A stretch of DNA of 32,931 bases from CAYTOF01 sp964439435. GTDB taxonomy: Bacteria > Bacillota > Clostridia > Oscillospirales > QAMX01. Of this stretch, positions 7,792-15,962 are shown piece after piece. The stretch covers positions 1 through 32,931 of the forward strand of contig CAYTOF010000018.1 in the NCBI GenBank assembly GCA_964439435.1, written 5' to 3'. The first letter of the stretch is position 1. Each line of letters opens with the position of its first letter. The notes beneath the pieces were generated by a model. It worked only from the letters and a program-made list of their open reading frames with translations, searched no databases and was not told the origin of the DNA. A program made the position numbers and the translations under genes.

Positions 7792-9582
7792 TCAGACCTC
7801 GCAGGCGGTGTCCTCGATATTCTCGCCTTCTTTCAGCATAGCCGTGTATTTATCGTTGAACTCACTGAGGTATTCTTGAAAGGGATTGTCCTCACTCGAT
7901 TTCACGGTTCGGAGGTATTGATGCGGGTTTTCCGCTATTTTTTCATGGGGTTCAATCACCGCAATGGATATGTTTGAACAATGGTCCGCTATACGTTCAA
8001 AATTGTTTATATAGTCATTGAAAACAAAGCCCATGTTCACAGAACAGCTGCCATGCTGCAGCCTTGTGATGTGGTTTTGCTTCATTTTTTCTGCCATGGC
8101 ATCTATAACTTCCTCAAGCGGCTCTGTGTATTTGGCGGCTTCAAGGTTGTCGTTTACCAAGGCATCAAGTGCCAGAGACATTACCTCCCGCACAGCCGAA
8201 ATGCAGACGTTCAATTCAAACAATGCCAAATTTGTAAAGCGCTTGTTTTCTTCAAAAATCTCAAGCCCAAGCTCCGCAATATTCTCCGCATGGTCTGAGA
8301 TGCGTTCCAGGTCCGTTATACATCGCAGATATTTGGCATGCAGGTGCATCTCCGCCGGTTTGAGCTCTCTGGCGTTCAGCTTGACGAGAAAGCTTCCCAA
8401 AACGTCTTCATATTTGTCCTGCTCCGATTCCATTTTTAAAACCTGATCGTATTTTTTTCTGTCAAATTCAAATAAGAGGTCCATGGCGATATTGGCACTG
8501 TCTATGGCATTGTGCGCCATGAGTTTTATAATCTCACCGCTGCGCTCTATCGCCTGGGCGGGATAGTTGAGCAACATCACATCGAGGATTGCCTCCGGTA
8601 AATCTCCGGAATCCCTTATACTCCACCGCACCAGTTTTTCCAGTTGACCTATAAAGGGAAAGAGCAAGACAACAGTAAAGACTTTGAATAGTGTGCTGGC
8701 TATCGCTATTTGAAAGCTGTTTACAGGCGAGTGGAAAAAGCCGCTTTCAGCCAAAGACAATGACAAAATGATGTAAGCGACAAAAAACACAACACCGCCT
8801 ATTATATTGAAATAAAGATAAGAGAGCGCGGTCCGCTTACCATCTTTGTTGGCTGTAATGGCTGATAGCAACACAGGCACACACGCTCCTATGCTCATGC
8901 CTATGATCATGGGGATGGCGACAGAATATGAGATTATGCCCGTGAGGGACATGGCCTGCAAGATGCCGATGGATGCACTGCTGCTCTGGATAATCGCCGT
9001 TGCGACAATGCCAATGAGCACAGCCAGCAGTGGATTCATAGTGTCCATCACTTGCATAAAGGCTCCGGTGGATTGCAACGGCTCGACTGCCCCGCTCATC
9101 AGCTTCATGCCGTTCATCAAAACAGAGAGCGAAACCAGCATTAAACCTGTGTTCTGATATGCTGTGCGGCGAGCAAACATAAATAAAATAATCCCTATAA
9201 CCGCAATAACACCAAAGATAAATGTCGATGAAAAAATGCTGCCCAAAACCCCGACACTGTTTATCTCCGCCAGGGTCAAAAGCCAACCCGTGGCTGTGGT
9301 GCCGATGTTGGCTCCCATAACCACACCTATGGCCTGCGTCAGTGTCATAATGCCGGCACTCACAAAGCTGACAACCATGACGGATGTGGCGGAAGAAGAT
9401 TGTATTATGGCCGTCACAAAGGTCCCGAGACCTATGCTTTTGAGTTTGCTGGAGGTCAGCTTGCCCAAAATAAGCTGCATTTTATTGCCTGCTATCTTTT
9501 TTATGGCCTCCCCCATCATTTTCATACCAAAGAGAAAAAAGGCCAGTCCACTTAAAAAACTGATGATTGATACTATATCCAA
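7792..9582 (-). CDS. Na+/phosphate symporter family protein with C-terminal PhoU-like domain
   Basis: This 596-residue protein has the duplicated Na/Pi-cotransporter core, with the hallmark QSSSATS (61-67) and QSSSAS (199-204) in the two inverted repeats and about eight to nine membrane helices up to residue ~310. A soluble helical PhoU-like domain follows at about 335-575. The family (NptA/YjbB-like) moves inorganic phosphate together with sodium across the cytoplasmic membrane. The PhoU part is thought to regulate it. The start is a TTG at 9582 with GGAGG exactly 7 bases upstream; no ATG fits. No other phosphate gene lies nearby. Confidence 0.92.
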   Translation of the reverse strand: MDIVSIISFLSGLAFFLFGMKMMGEAIKKIAGNKMQLILGKLTSSKLKSIGLGTFVTAIIQSSSATSVMVVSFVSAGIMTLTQAIGVVMGANIGTTATGWLLTLAEINSVGVLGSIFSSTFIFGVIAVIGIILFMFARRTAYQNTGLMLVSLSVLMNGMKLMSGAVEPLQSTGAFMQVMDTMNPLLAVLIGIVATAIIQSSSASIGILQAMSLTGIISYSVAIPMIIGMSIGACVPVLLSAITANKDGKRTALSYLYFNIIGGVVFFVAYIILSLSLAESGFFHSPVNSFQIAIASTLFKVFTVVLLFPFIGQLEKLVRWSIRDSGDLPEAILDVMLLNYPAQAIERSGEIIKLMAHNAIDSANIAMDLLFEFDRKKYDQVLKMESEQDKYEDVLGSFLVKLNARELKPAEMHLHAKYLRCITDLERISDHAENIAELGLEIFEENKRFTNLALFELNVCISAVREVMSLALDALVNDNLEAAKYTEPLEEVIDAMAEKMKQNHITRLQHGSCSVNMGFVFNDYINNFERIADHCSNISIAVIEPHEKIAENPHQYLRTVKSSEDNPFQEYLSEFNDKYTAMLKEGENIEDTACEV

Positions 9583-9666
9583 CTGATGTCCTCCAAATTA
9601 GTTTGCCAATTGTCATTGTAGATCTGTCTGAGGTGCAAAGCCCTGCGTAGCATTACACCAAAATAT

Positions 9667-9675
9667 AGTATACCA
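9667..9675 (-). promoter_or_regulatory. Extended -10 promoter of the Na/Pi symporter gene
   Basis: On the minus strand TGGTATACT (TG-G-TATACT) lies about 85 bases before the TTG start. No clear -35 box was found. Confidence 0.5.
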
Positions 9676-9715
9676 CATTTCTCATCATTTTCGCCATGAA
9701 AATCAATCCTTGCCA

Positions 9716-9744
9716 TTGCGATTATTTTTTATATGAGCTATAAT
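9716..9744 (+). promoter_or_regulatory. Promoter of the lipoamide-dehydrogenase-like gene
   Basis: TTGCGA (9716-9721), a 17-base spacer and a perfect TATAAT (9739-9744). Transcription would start near 9751, about 45 bases before the start codon. Confidence 0.65.
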
Positions 9745-9770
9745 TAAGAATGAAATCAGAATTATAAACA

Positions 9771-9784
9771 GATTCTCATTATCA
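9771..9784. promoter_or_regulatory. Fur-box-like sequence between promoter and start codon
   Basis: Read on the minus strand, this site is TGATAATGAGAATC. From its second base, and extended past the site, 14 of 19 positions match the classical Fur consensus GATAATGATAATCATTATC. Its position just after the expected transcription start would fit a repressor site. Only a hand comparison was made, and AT-rich leaders can give such matches by chance. Confidence 0.3.
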
Positions 9785-9795
9785 TGGAGGTATTT

Positions 9796-11268
9796 ATGAA
9801 GCAGTTTGACATGATCGTAATCGGCAGCGGAGCGGGGCTTATGGTCGCTCAAACCGCTCATGCGAATAACCTAAAGTGTGCAATTATCGAGAGCAGCAAG
9901 TTCGGGGGCACTTGTCTTACAAAGGGCTGTATCCCTTCAAAAATGCTTGTTTATCCGGCTGACCTTATCAGAGATGCCCAAAATGCGGACAGAATGGGTA
10001 TAAACCTCGGAACACCTGAATTTGACTGGGAGAAAATCTCCAGGCGCATGTGGAAACAGATCAACTTCAGCGATACCATGGAAGAAAACCTCAAAAAAGT
10101 CAAAGGCTTTGCAGTTTACAACGGAACCGCTGAGTTCACCGGGGAAAAGTCCTTGCGTGTCAAGCGAGCTGACGGCAGCTTTTCAGAGGAGATGAGTGCA
10201 AGTGTCATTGTCGTAGCAAATGGCTCCCGTTCCTTCGTGCCCCCCATCCCCAATTTAGAGACAACGGGATATATAACATCGGAGAGCTTTTTTGGTGAAA
10301 AATATCCTGCCGCACCATGGAAAAGCCTGATAATTGTCGGCGGAGGTGCTATCGGCGCTGAGTTTGCAAATATTTTTTCAGCTTTCGGCACAAAAGTCAC
10401 AGTGGTCGAAATGAAGCCCCACATTATCTCCACAGAGGAAAAGGAGATTAGCACCTTTGTCAAACGCAACTTTGAAAACAACGGTATCGATGTGCTGACG
10501 AACTCAAAAGTCGTCAACACCTCCGTCGAAGATGGTATGAAGGTGATGACCGTCGAGGACATAGATACCGGAAAGCAAACCACCATAAAGGCAGAGGAGA
10601 TCTTCGTATCCTCCGGCGTTCGGTCCAACAGCGACACGCTCAACCTCAGAGTGACAAAGGTAGAGTGCGACGAAAAAGGTTGGGTTCTCACCGATGAGTA
10701 TATGAGAACAACACAGGAAAATATATATGCAATCGGCGATATCAACGGCAAATATCAATTCAGACACACCGCCAACTACGAGGCTGAAATATTGATCCAC
10801 AATCTGTTTACAGACCAGGAACCCAAAAGAGCATGCTATAACTCCGTTCCATGGGCCATATTCACGCACCCCCAGGTGGCACATGTGGGGCTTACAGAAG
10901 AACAAGTGCAAAAAAACAACCAAAAATACTGGGTTGGCAGAAATCATTACTCCCAAGTCGCCGCCGGCATCGCCATGGGCATTTCAAATCACTCCCAAGA
11001 CAACGGATTTGTCAAAATAATTGTCGGCGAAGAGGACACAATCCTCGGAGTGCACATTGTCGGCCCTCATGCCGCTATTCTTGTGCAGGCTTTTGTCTAC
11101 CTCATGAACAGCGGATACAAGTGCGAGCGAAAACGCAGGAGAAAACCAAGCACCAATGACTGCCCACCCCTTGGCACCTTTACCCCCATCAACAACTCCA
11201 TGGTCATTCACCCGGCTCTGAGCGAATTGACCGCCTGGGCTCTAGACAATATCGAATGGGACGATTGA
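9796..11268 (+). CDS. Dihydrolipoamide-dehydrogenase-like FAD/NAD(P) disulfide oxidoreductase
   Basis: The 490-residue protein has the FAD loop GSGAGL (10-15), the redox disulfide GGTCLTKGCIPSK (Cys40/Cys45) and the NAD loop GGGAIGAEFA. It also has the second FAD motif YAIGDI and the C-terminal HPALSE with the His-Glu pair of the partner active site. These are the features of the class I lipoamide dehydrogenase/mercuric reductase family. No E2 or lipoate protein is encoded nearby, so the true electron acceptor is open. The start at ATG 9796 has GGAGG 5 bases upstream; the ATG at 9784 is part of that ribosome binding site. Oddly, the segment before HPALSE carries an Arg/Lys-rich, two-cysteine insertion (CERKRRRK ... 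NDCPP). A near-consensus promoter and a Fur-like site lie upstream. Confidence 0.88.
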   Translation: MKQFDMIVIGSGAGLMVAQTAHANNLKCAIIESSKFGGTCLTKGCIPSKMLVYPADLIRDAQNADRMGINLGTPEFDWEKISRRMWKQINFSDTMEENLKKVKGFAVYNGTAEFTGEKSLRVKRADGSFSEEMSASVIVVANGSRSFVPPIPNLETTGYITSESFFGEKYPAAPWKSLIIVGGGAIGAEFANIFSAFGTKVTVVEMKPHIISTEEKEISTFVKRNFENNGIDVLTNSKVVNTSVEDGMKVMTVEDIDTGKQTTIKAEEIFVSSGVRSNSDTLNLRVTKVECDEKGWVLTDEYMRTTQENIYAIGDINGKYQFRHTANYEAEILIHNLFTDQEPKRACYNSVPWAIFTHPQVAHVGLTEEQVQKNNQKYWVGRNHYSQVAAGIAMGISNHSQDNGFVKIIVGEEDTILGVHIVGPHAAILVQAFVYLMNSGYKCERKRRRKPSTNDCPPLGTFTPINNSMVIHPALSELTAWALDNIEWDD

Positions 11269-11543
11269 GCTCTTTTTTGAGAGCCAAGCTCATACGCCTA
11301 TGCTTTTAATAACAACATCTCCCCTGCCCTCAAAACAGAAAGTACCCGTCGCAAAGAGCGACGGGTATGGAGAAGTTGGATCTTTGGAGGTTTATGTGCA
11401 AGATGAGTTTTCAAAAATTTCATATCTGCCATATATTTTCATATACAGCTAACTATAGCAAGCACATTGTAACATACTCTGCCACATAATGCAACTATTA
11501 TTTAAAATGTAACAAATATTCCCATCCCTTTGAGGAGGCTTGC
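11269..11543. other. Intergenic region with a perfect hairpin
   Basis: The main structure is a 9-bp perfect stem TACCCGTCG / CGACGGGTA (11343-11351 with 11359-11367) around loop CAAAGAG. No T run follows on the plus strand, so it is not a standard terminator. GCTCT/AGAGC at 11269-11284 overlaps the end of the upstream gene region. A 31-codon frame at 11394 with GGAGG before it exists but has no other support. Confidence 0.5.
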
Positions 11544-12071
11544 ATGGAATCCAAGAAGATTTATATCCTTGCGGCAGTTGGTGTTGTCTTTATTTTCTTT
11601 CTTGGCACAGTCATTTTTCAAAGTATCGAAATAAAAAAGCTCCGCGACTATATCCTGAAACAGGAAGTAGCGACGGAACTCACTCTCCCAACGACAACAC
11701 ATAAAGAGGGGTTTCTTACAGCGGAGGATATACTGAATCAAACCGAACCTCCAAGGAATCTTGAATACATCAGGGATGTGTTGGTGAACCTATACAACGG
11801 CAACTTTATCTCCTCCTATGCAAGCACGGAGCAGATAAATGGCGAGGAGGAATTTGCCCTCTGTATTAAAGTCGACATCGAAAGTGTCTCTGAACTCGGG
11901 ACAATGATAAGCAGTGACGACACTTTGGGTGATTTGTGGGGCAAATGCGTTGAAAAGCTACGAAAGCACTCCTTTGACGGCGGATTTCACTGTGTTAAAA
12001 CAGTTACCGGAGCAACTCTCTTGGTGGTCGGCCAAGGTTCCATCATAGTAAACCTCGATTGGAATGGCTGA
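11544..12071 (+). CDS. Small membrane-anchored protein of unknown function
   Basis: This 175-residue protein begins MESKKIY followed by one hydrophobic helix (ILAAVGVVFIFFLGTVIF, about 8-25). A short heptad-like stretch (IEIKKLRDYILKQE), a Thr/Pro linker and a globular domain of about 110 residues containing two cysteines (Cys107, Cys137) follow. No lipobox is present. I do not recognise the family. GAGGAGG lies at the right distance before ATG 11544. Its terminator appears to sit inside the convergent purF gene (12163-12190). General plan (membrane helix, linker, small domain) resembles the unknown proteins at 1789-5049 but no sequence relation was evident. Confidence 0.7.
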   Translation: MESKKIYILAAVGVVFIFFLGTVIFQSIEIKKLRDYILKQEVATELTLPTTTHKEGFLTAEDILNQTEPPRNLEYIRDVLVNLYNGNFISSYASTEQINGEEEFALCIKVDIESVSELGTMISSDDTLGDLWGKCVEKLRKHSFDGGFHCVKTVTGATLLVVGQGSIIVNLDWNG

Positions 12072-12117
12072 ACTTTTCTGCAAAGACACATCTCCTGCTG
12101 TTTTTTAAATCGGTTTT

Positions 12118-13602
12118 CTATAATATGTCCGCACAATGAATGTTCTGTTCTGCATCTTTGTAAATCCTGCTTTCATAGCGGGATTTTTTTATGCCTTGAG
12201 GCCAAACGGGATAATTACCTGTAAAACACGCATCACATAGGCCAATGCCGAGTTCATTTCCCAGTTTTTTGATATCCTTTGCTTTCAAAAAGTTGAGCGA
12301 GTCCGCTCCGATTATCTTAGCTATTTCTTTTTCATCGTGGTGTGTGGAGATAAGTCTGTCAACTGAGCCGACATCGGTGCCATAATAGCAGATGTTGACA
12401 AAGGGCGGCGCTGTTATGAGCACATGGACTTCAATCGCACCTGCATCTCTCAAGAGCTTGACTATGTGCTCGCTGGTGGTACCCTGCACTATCGAGTCAT
12501 CAACCATAATCACCCTTTGGTCTTTGACAACCGCAGGGATTGGATTTAGCTTGATCTTTACATCGTCGAGACGTCTTTCGATATTTTGCTCCGTGAACCC
12601 ACGGCCAATGTATCTGTTTTTGATAAATCCGATTTTATTTGGTATCCCCGAAGCGCCGGCATAGCCGATTGCGCCATCCAAGCCCGAGTCCGGCACGCCA
12701 ATAACCACATCGGCATCTATCTTATACTCCGCAGCAAGCAAGGCGCCAAGTTTTTGTCTGAAAAGGTGCACCGCCTGCCCATCCACAATGGAGTCGGGAC
12801 GGGCAAAATAAATATATTCAAATACACAAAGGCTGTGGGGCTTTGTCCCGCTCAAGTGTGTGTCACTGTGTATCCCCTTCGCATTCACCGTAACCATCTC
12901 TCCGGGTAAGACATCTCTGACAAAAGCTGCCCCAAGAGCATTCAGGGCACATGTTTCCGATGCAAAAACATAGCCATCCTCCATATGCCCAATGCAGAGT
13001 GGTCTGAAACCATGGGGGTCTCTGGCACACACGAGCATATCCTCCGATGTTATCACTATAGAATATGCCCCTTCAAACTTTTCCATGGCATTGCGCACAG
13101 CGCTCTGCAGATTGGACGTCTTCATCCGCTCCCTTGTTATAACATAAGCAATGACCTCCGCATCGCTTTGCGCTTGAAAAATAGCGCCTTTCAGCTCAAG
13201 CTCGTTGCGCAGTTCGCGAGCGTTTGTCAAGCCTCCGTTAAAGGCAACTGCCATATCCCCATATGAGTGCCTGACCACCATCGGCTGTGTGTTCACACGC
13301 AACCTGCCGATTGACCCGTAGTGAACATGGCCAATGGCCGCATCAATCTTTCCTTTTGCTATGGCTTTGCCTTGCTTCACTGTTTGTGCCAGCTCAGACA
13401 GCATTTCCCTGTCAAAAACATCGTTGACAAGACCGATATCCTTTCGGTCCAAAACATAACCATCTTTGTTGAGCGCTATCCCGCAGCTCTCCTGCCCTCT
13501 GTGTTGGAGGGCATAGAGAGCATAATACACCGCATCTGCCGCTGCTTGGATGTCTTTGCAATAGATGCCAAATACACCGCACTCTTCAGAAATCTTCGTC
13601 AT
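12118..13602 (-). CDS. purF: Amidophosphoribosyltransferase
   Basis: This enzyme catalyses the first step of purine synthesis, PRPP + glutamine to 5-phosphoribosylamine. The N-terminal glutaminase domain (Ntn hydrolase) starts at Cys8 after a 7-residue propeptide (MTKISEE|CGVFGI). The phosphoribosyltransferase domain carries the PRPP loop VIMVDDSIVQGTT (about 364-376). Cys259, Cys405 and the pair Cys456/Cys459 (LCDACFTGNYPVW) match the four iron-sulfur ligands of the Bacillus-type enzyme, so this should be the oxygen-sensitive [4Fe-4S] form. Length 494 is normal. It stands apart from other pur genes. It starts 32 bases after the stop of the GH16 gene on the same strand, with a weak ribosome binding site (GGAAG). 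Confidence 0.95.
   Translation of the reverse strand: MTKISEECGVFGIYCKDIQAAADAVYYALYALQHRGQESCGIALNKDGYVLDRKDIGLVNDVFDREMLSELAQTVKQGKAIAKGKIDAAIGHVHYGSIGRLRVNTQPMVVRHSYGDMAVAFNGGLTNARELRNELELKGAIFQAQSDAEVIAYVITRERMKTSNLQSAVRNAMEKFEGAYSIVITSEDMLVCARDPHGFRPLCIGHMEDGYVFASETCALNALGAAFVRDVLPGEMVTVNAKGIHSDTHLSGTKPHSLCVFEYIYFARPDSIVDGQAVHLFRQKLGALLAAEYKIDADVVIGVPDSGLDGAIGYAGASGIPNKIGFIKNRYIGRGFTEQNIERRLDDVKIKLNPIPAVVKDQRVIMVDDSIVQGTTSEHIVKLLRDAGAIEVHVLITAPPFVNICYYGTDVGSVDRLISTHHDEKEIAKIIGADSLNFLKAKDIKKLGNELGIGLCDACFTGNYPVWPQGIKKSRYESRIYKDAEQNIHCADIL
12163..12190 (+). terminator. Plus-strand terminator embedded in the 3' end of purF
   Basis: AATCCTGC / GCGGGATT (12163-12170 with 12178-12185; one G-T pair) with a 7-base loop runs into seven T residues (12184-12190). 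It lies about 90 bases downstream of the convergent 11544-12071 gene and inside the last codons of purF on the opposite strand. Confidence 0.6.
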
Positions 13603-13634
13603 TTGCTTCCGGCCTTTCCTTTGTCCGCATTGTG

Positions 13635-14396
13635 CTATGTTTTCAACCTATAGACAAGCACATGGTCGATTATATAATCAGCAGGGAATTTATCGTCGCT
13701 GTTTTTCGAAATGTCCCCTGTCCATCCCGGCTTGGGTATACCCTGCTCACCATTGACGGCTACTTGCATGATCAGATACTGCGGTACGGTTGAGGTGCCG
13801 CTGTGGAAGGAGGACCTTGCCGTCTCTATCCTGTTGACATAGAAGATATACTCCCTTTCGTTCCACAGCAGGCCATATGTGTTGTAGCTCCTATAGGGGT
13901 CAATCGCCGGCACATCAGCCACACGCAAGCTCTTCAGCTCTCGGCCGTAGCCGTCAACATGTATGTTTTGAGATATAAAGTCGTGTCGCAGAGGATCGCT
14001 GTGGTATACACTTGACTCCATGATGTCAAGCTCCACTCCCGCCCTACCCCCTTGTGTGTTTCCTCCAAATCCGACGGTGGGTAACATCCAGAAGGAGGCG
14101 GACAGGCCTTGGGCATCGGGCAGAATTGCCCTTGCTTCGAAATAGCCATATAGTTGGTCGAATTTTCCGATTGTCGAAACAGCCGAGGAAAGATAAGTTC
14201 CGTCACTTCTCTTATCGGTGCGGATTATGAGGTTGCTGTCTTTTAAAATCAGGTTCTCCAGAGACCAGTAGCCACCGGCATATGTGCCCTCGGCGTTTGT
14301 TCTGCATGACCACTTTGTCAAATCCAGCACGGAGCCGTCAAAGTCATCGGAAAACACCAGCTCCAGTTTGTCCAAGTCAAGCCTATCCCCTATCAT
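13635..14396 (-). CDS. GH16-family glycoside hydrolase (beta-glucanase/laminarinase-like)
   Basis: The 253-residue protein has the GH16 beta-jelly-roll pattern. It opens with LVFSDDFDGSVLDLTKW, followed by YWSLENLILKDSNLIIRT and YGYFEARAILP. The catalytic motif is ELDIMES, with Glu122 as nucleophile, Asp124 assisting and Glu127 as acid/base. GH16 retaining enzymes cut beta-1,3, beta-1,3-1,4 or related glucans and galactans; the precise substrate is not visible. ATG 14396 is preceded by AAGGAGGA. No signal peptide is present, even on the longer frame to 14465, so the enzyme appears cytoplasmic and would act on imported oligosaccharides. It is divergent from the two other sugar hydrolase genes and lies just upstream of purF. 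Confidence 0.88.
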   Translation of the reverse strand: MIGDRLDLDKLELVFSDDFDGSVLDLTKWSCRTNAEGTYAGGYWSLENLILKDSNLIIRTDKRSDGTYLSSAVSTIGKFDQLYGYFEARAILPDAQGLSASFWMLPTVGFGGNTQGGRAGVELDIMESSVYHSDPLRHDFISQNIHVDGYGRELKSLRVADVPAIDPYRSYNTYGLLWNEREYIFYVNRIETARSSFHSGTSTVPQYLIMQVAVNGEQGIPKPGWTGDISKNSDDKFPADYIIDHVLVYRLKT

Positions 14397-14570
14397 ATTG
14401 TCCTCCTTAAAAGTGTTGTTTTGATTTTTCAAGCAACATTTCTCAGTTTTTAAGTTGACGGGCACAAGATATCCTATGCGTGGCCTGTATCCAATACAAT
14501 TGTCTGCCTGTTCATTTTACCATTTTAGCCATGCATTTACAATATCCCGCCATGTTTTTTCGGCAATGTA

Positions 14571-14598
14571 TTGCTTGCTTTTGTTTATGTGTTATAAT
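14571..14598 (+). promoter_or_regulatory. Promoter of the putative TIM-barrel hydrolase gene
   Basis: TTGCTT (14571-14576), a 16-base spacer and TATAAT (14593-14598) with the extended TG at 14590-14591. Transcription would start about 35 bases before the start codon. Confidence 0.65.
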
Positions 14599-14638
14599 AG
14601 CATCACGGTCAATTACAATGCAAACAAAGGAGACTTCA

Positions 14639-15892
14639 ATGAAATACGAAAGGCCAAAGAAAAACCGTATACGGTTAGGTGTGTACCACCCGCATGTCCA
14701 CGGCTTGCTGGACGAAGAATATATCAAGGATCTGCGCGATGCCGGAATAGATTTCCCCATTGTCAATTTCAGAGCGCTTTCCCAGGAAGAGATGCTGAAT
14801 TTGTTTGACCTTTACGAAAAGTATGGCATCGAGTTTTTATACAGCGACGGCAAAATCATGTCCCCATACACCGTCGTGGGAAGCTCTGCCTCCCTTTTTG
14901 ATTCCAAAAAAGCGGAAGCCGCGAACTATTATAAAGACCATCCCGCTTTTGCAGGCAATTCCTTTGTGGACGAGCCCGGCATCATACACTTTGAAGAGCT
15001 TGGCAAGACCATCGAAGAGTACAAGCGCATGTTCCCGGGCAAAGTCCCCTATGTCAATTTGCTCCCCATGTATGCCAGCAACGAGCAGTTGACCGGCGGA
15101 GCTTGGATGTCGAAGATTGACTATTATGACACCTCTCAAAACGATTTCCGGGAATACCTCTCCAAATACATCGAGTATGTCGACACAGACTACATCTGCG
15201 TAGACATTTACCCCTGCTTTACAAAAGACGGCCAAAAAACAACATACGGCGACTATGTCAAGGCGATTGAGCTGACGGCAGAAGCCTGCCGTGACAGCGG
15301 CCGTGATTTTTGGGTCTGTGTTCAGACCTGCAGTTGGCACCCCGATGTGCGTATCCCCGATGAAACAGATTACCGCTGGCAGGTGTATACCATGCTGGCC
15401 TTTGGAGCTAAGACACTCTTTTACTATGTCTATGCGGACGACAAAGTGCACTCAGGCTCTCCGATCGGCACAAAAGGCGAGAAAAACCATTTGTGGTATG
15501 TGTCCGCCAGAATGGCAAAAGAGCTCTCCAAGATATCCGACACATATGTGAAATACAACTATGTCGGAGCTTTCCCTGTCAACTGTACAGAAGACACGCC
15601 TTATCTTGAAATGTTTTCCCCCCTTGAAAAATTTGCGCCTATGTTGGATATAGAAAGCGATCAACCGACCCTTGTCGGGTGTTTTGAGAAAAATGACGGT
15701 TCAGGCTATGCCTTTGTGCTTGTCAACATGACAGACCCCGCCTCCCTTTTACCCCTCGAAGCCAAAATCAAGTTGAGCGGCGAGGCAACGGCTTATGTGG
15801 CAGGGGATCCCCTGGCCCTTTCAAAAGACAGCGGCGGCTATGTCCATTTCATGTTGGCCGGCGGTGACGGTGTTTTTGTAACTGTTGAATAG
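14639..15892 (+). CDS. Putative TIM-barrel glycoside hydrolase, family not recognised
   Basis: This 417-residue protein (ATG 14639, AAAGGAG 6 bases upstream; an open frame continues upstream to 14480 but overlaps the promoter) looks like a (beta/alpha)8 hydrolase with a small C-terminal beta domain. The first strand is RIRLGVYHPH, and FVDEPG (about residue 113) resembles the acid/base segment of clan GH-A enzymes. Repeated aromatic/acidic strand ends follow (YICVDIYPCF, FWVCVQTCSW, FGAKTLFYYVY). The last ~85 residues (GCFEKNDGSGYAFVLVN) resemble the C-terminal beta domain of GH42-like enzymes. I cannot place it in a known family. It has no signal peptide. A GH2 beta-mannosidase-like gene follows, and a GH16 gene lies divergently, so a role in intracellular oligosaccharide breakdown is inferred. 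Confidence 0.65.
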   Translation: MKYERPKKNRIRLGVYHPHVHGLLDEEYIKDLRDAGIDFPIVNFRALSQEEMLNLFDLYEKYGIEFLYSDGKIMSPYTVVGSSASLFDSKKAEAANYYKDHPAFAGNSFVDEPGIIHFEELGKTIEEYKRMFPGKVPYVNLLPMYASNEQLTGGAWMSKIDYYDTSQNDFREYLSKYIEYVDTDYICVDIYPCFTKDGQKTTYGDYVKAIELTAEACRDSGRDFWVCVQTCSWHPDVRIPDETDYRWQVYTMLAFGAKTLFYYVYADDKVHSGSPIGTKGEKNHLWYVSARMAKELSKISDTYVKYNYVGAFPVNCTEDTPYLEMFSPLEKFAPMLDIESDQPTLVGCFEKNDGSGYAFVLVNMTDPASLLPLEAKIKLSGEATAYVAGDPLALSKDSGGYVHFMLAGGDGVFVTVE

Positions 15893-15905
15893 GATTTTTT
15901 CAGAG

Positions 15906-15932
15906 GCTTGCCCATATAATCTATGGGCAAGC
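15906..15932 (+). other. Perfect intercistronic hairpin between two hydrolase genes
   Basis: An 11-bp perfect stem GCTTGCCCATA / TATGGGCAAGC with a 5-base loop stands 13 bases after the stop of the first gene and 18 bases before the ribosome binding site of the second. The following TTCTTTAATTA is only weakly T-rich. It could be a partial terminator or an mRNA-stabilising or processing element that sets the ratio of the two proteins. Confidence 0.6.
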
Positions 15933-15962
15933 TTCTTTAATTACATTTATAAAGGAGCAACC

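Noticed and set aside
10116..10751. 211-codon open frame on the minus strand
   Set aside because: It lies wholly antisense to the flavoprotein gene, has no ribosome binding site and its translation resembles no protein; it is a shadow of the real gene.
11343..11367. Hairpin as terminator of the flavoprotein gene
   Set aside because: The 9-bp stem is perfect, but no T run follows on the plus strand, so it is reported only as a structure.
11394..11489. 31-codon frame preceded by GGAGG
   Set aside because: The spacing is only 3 bases, the composition is unremarkable, and no promoter, terminator or attenuator lies with it.
14837..15451. 204-codon minus-strand open frame
   Set aside because: It is antisense to the putative TIM-barrel hydrolase gene, which has promoter, ribosome binding site and hydrolase-like motifs.
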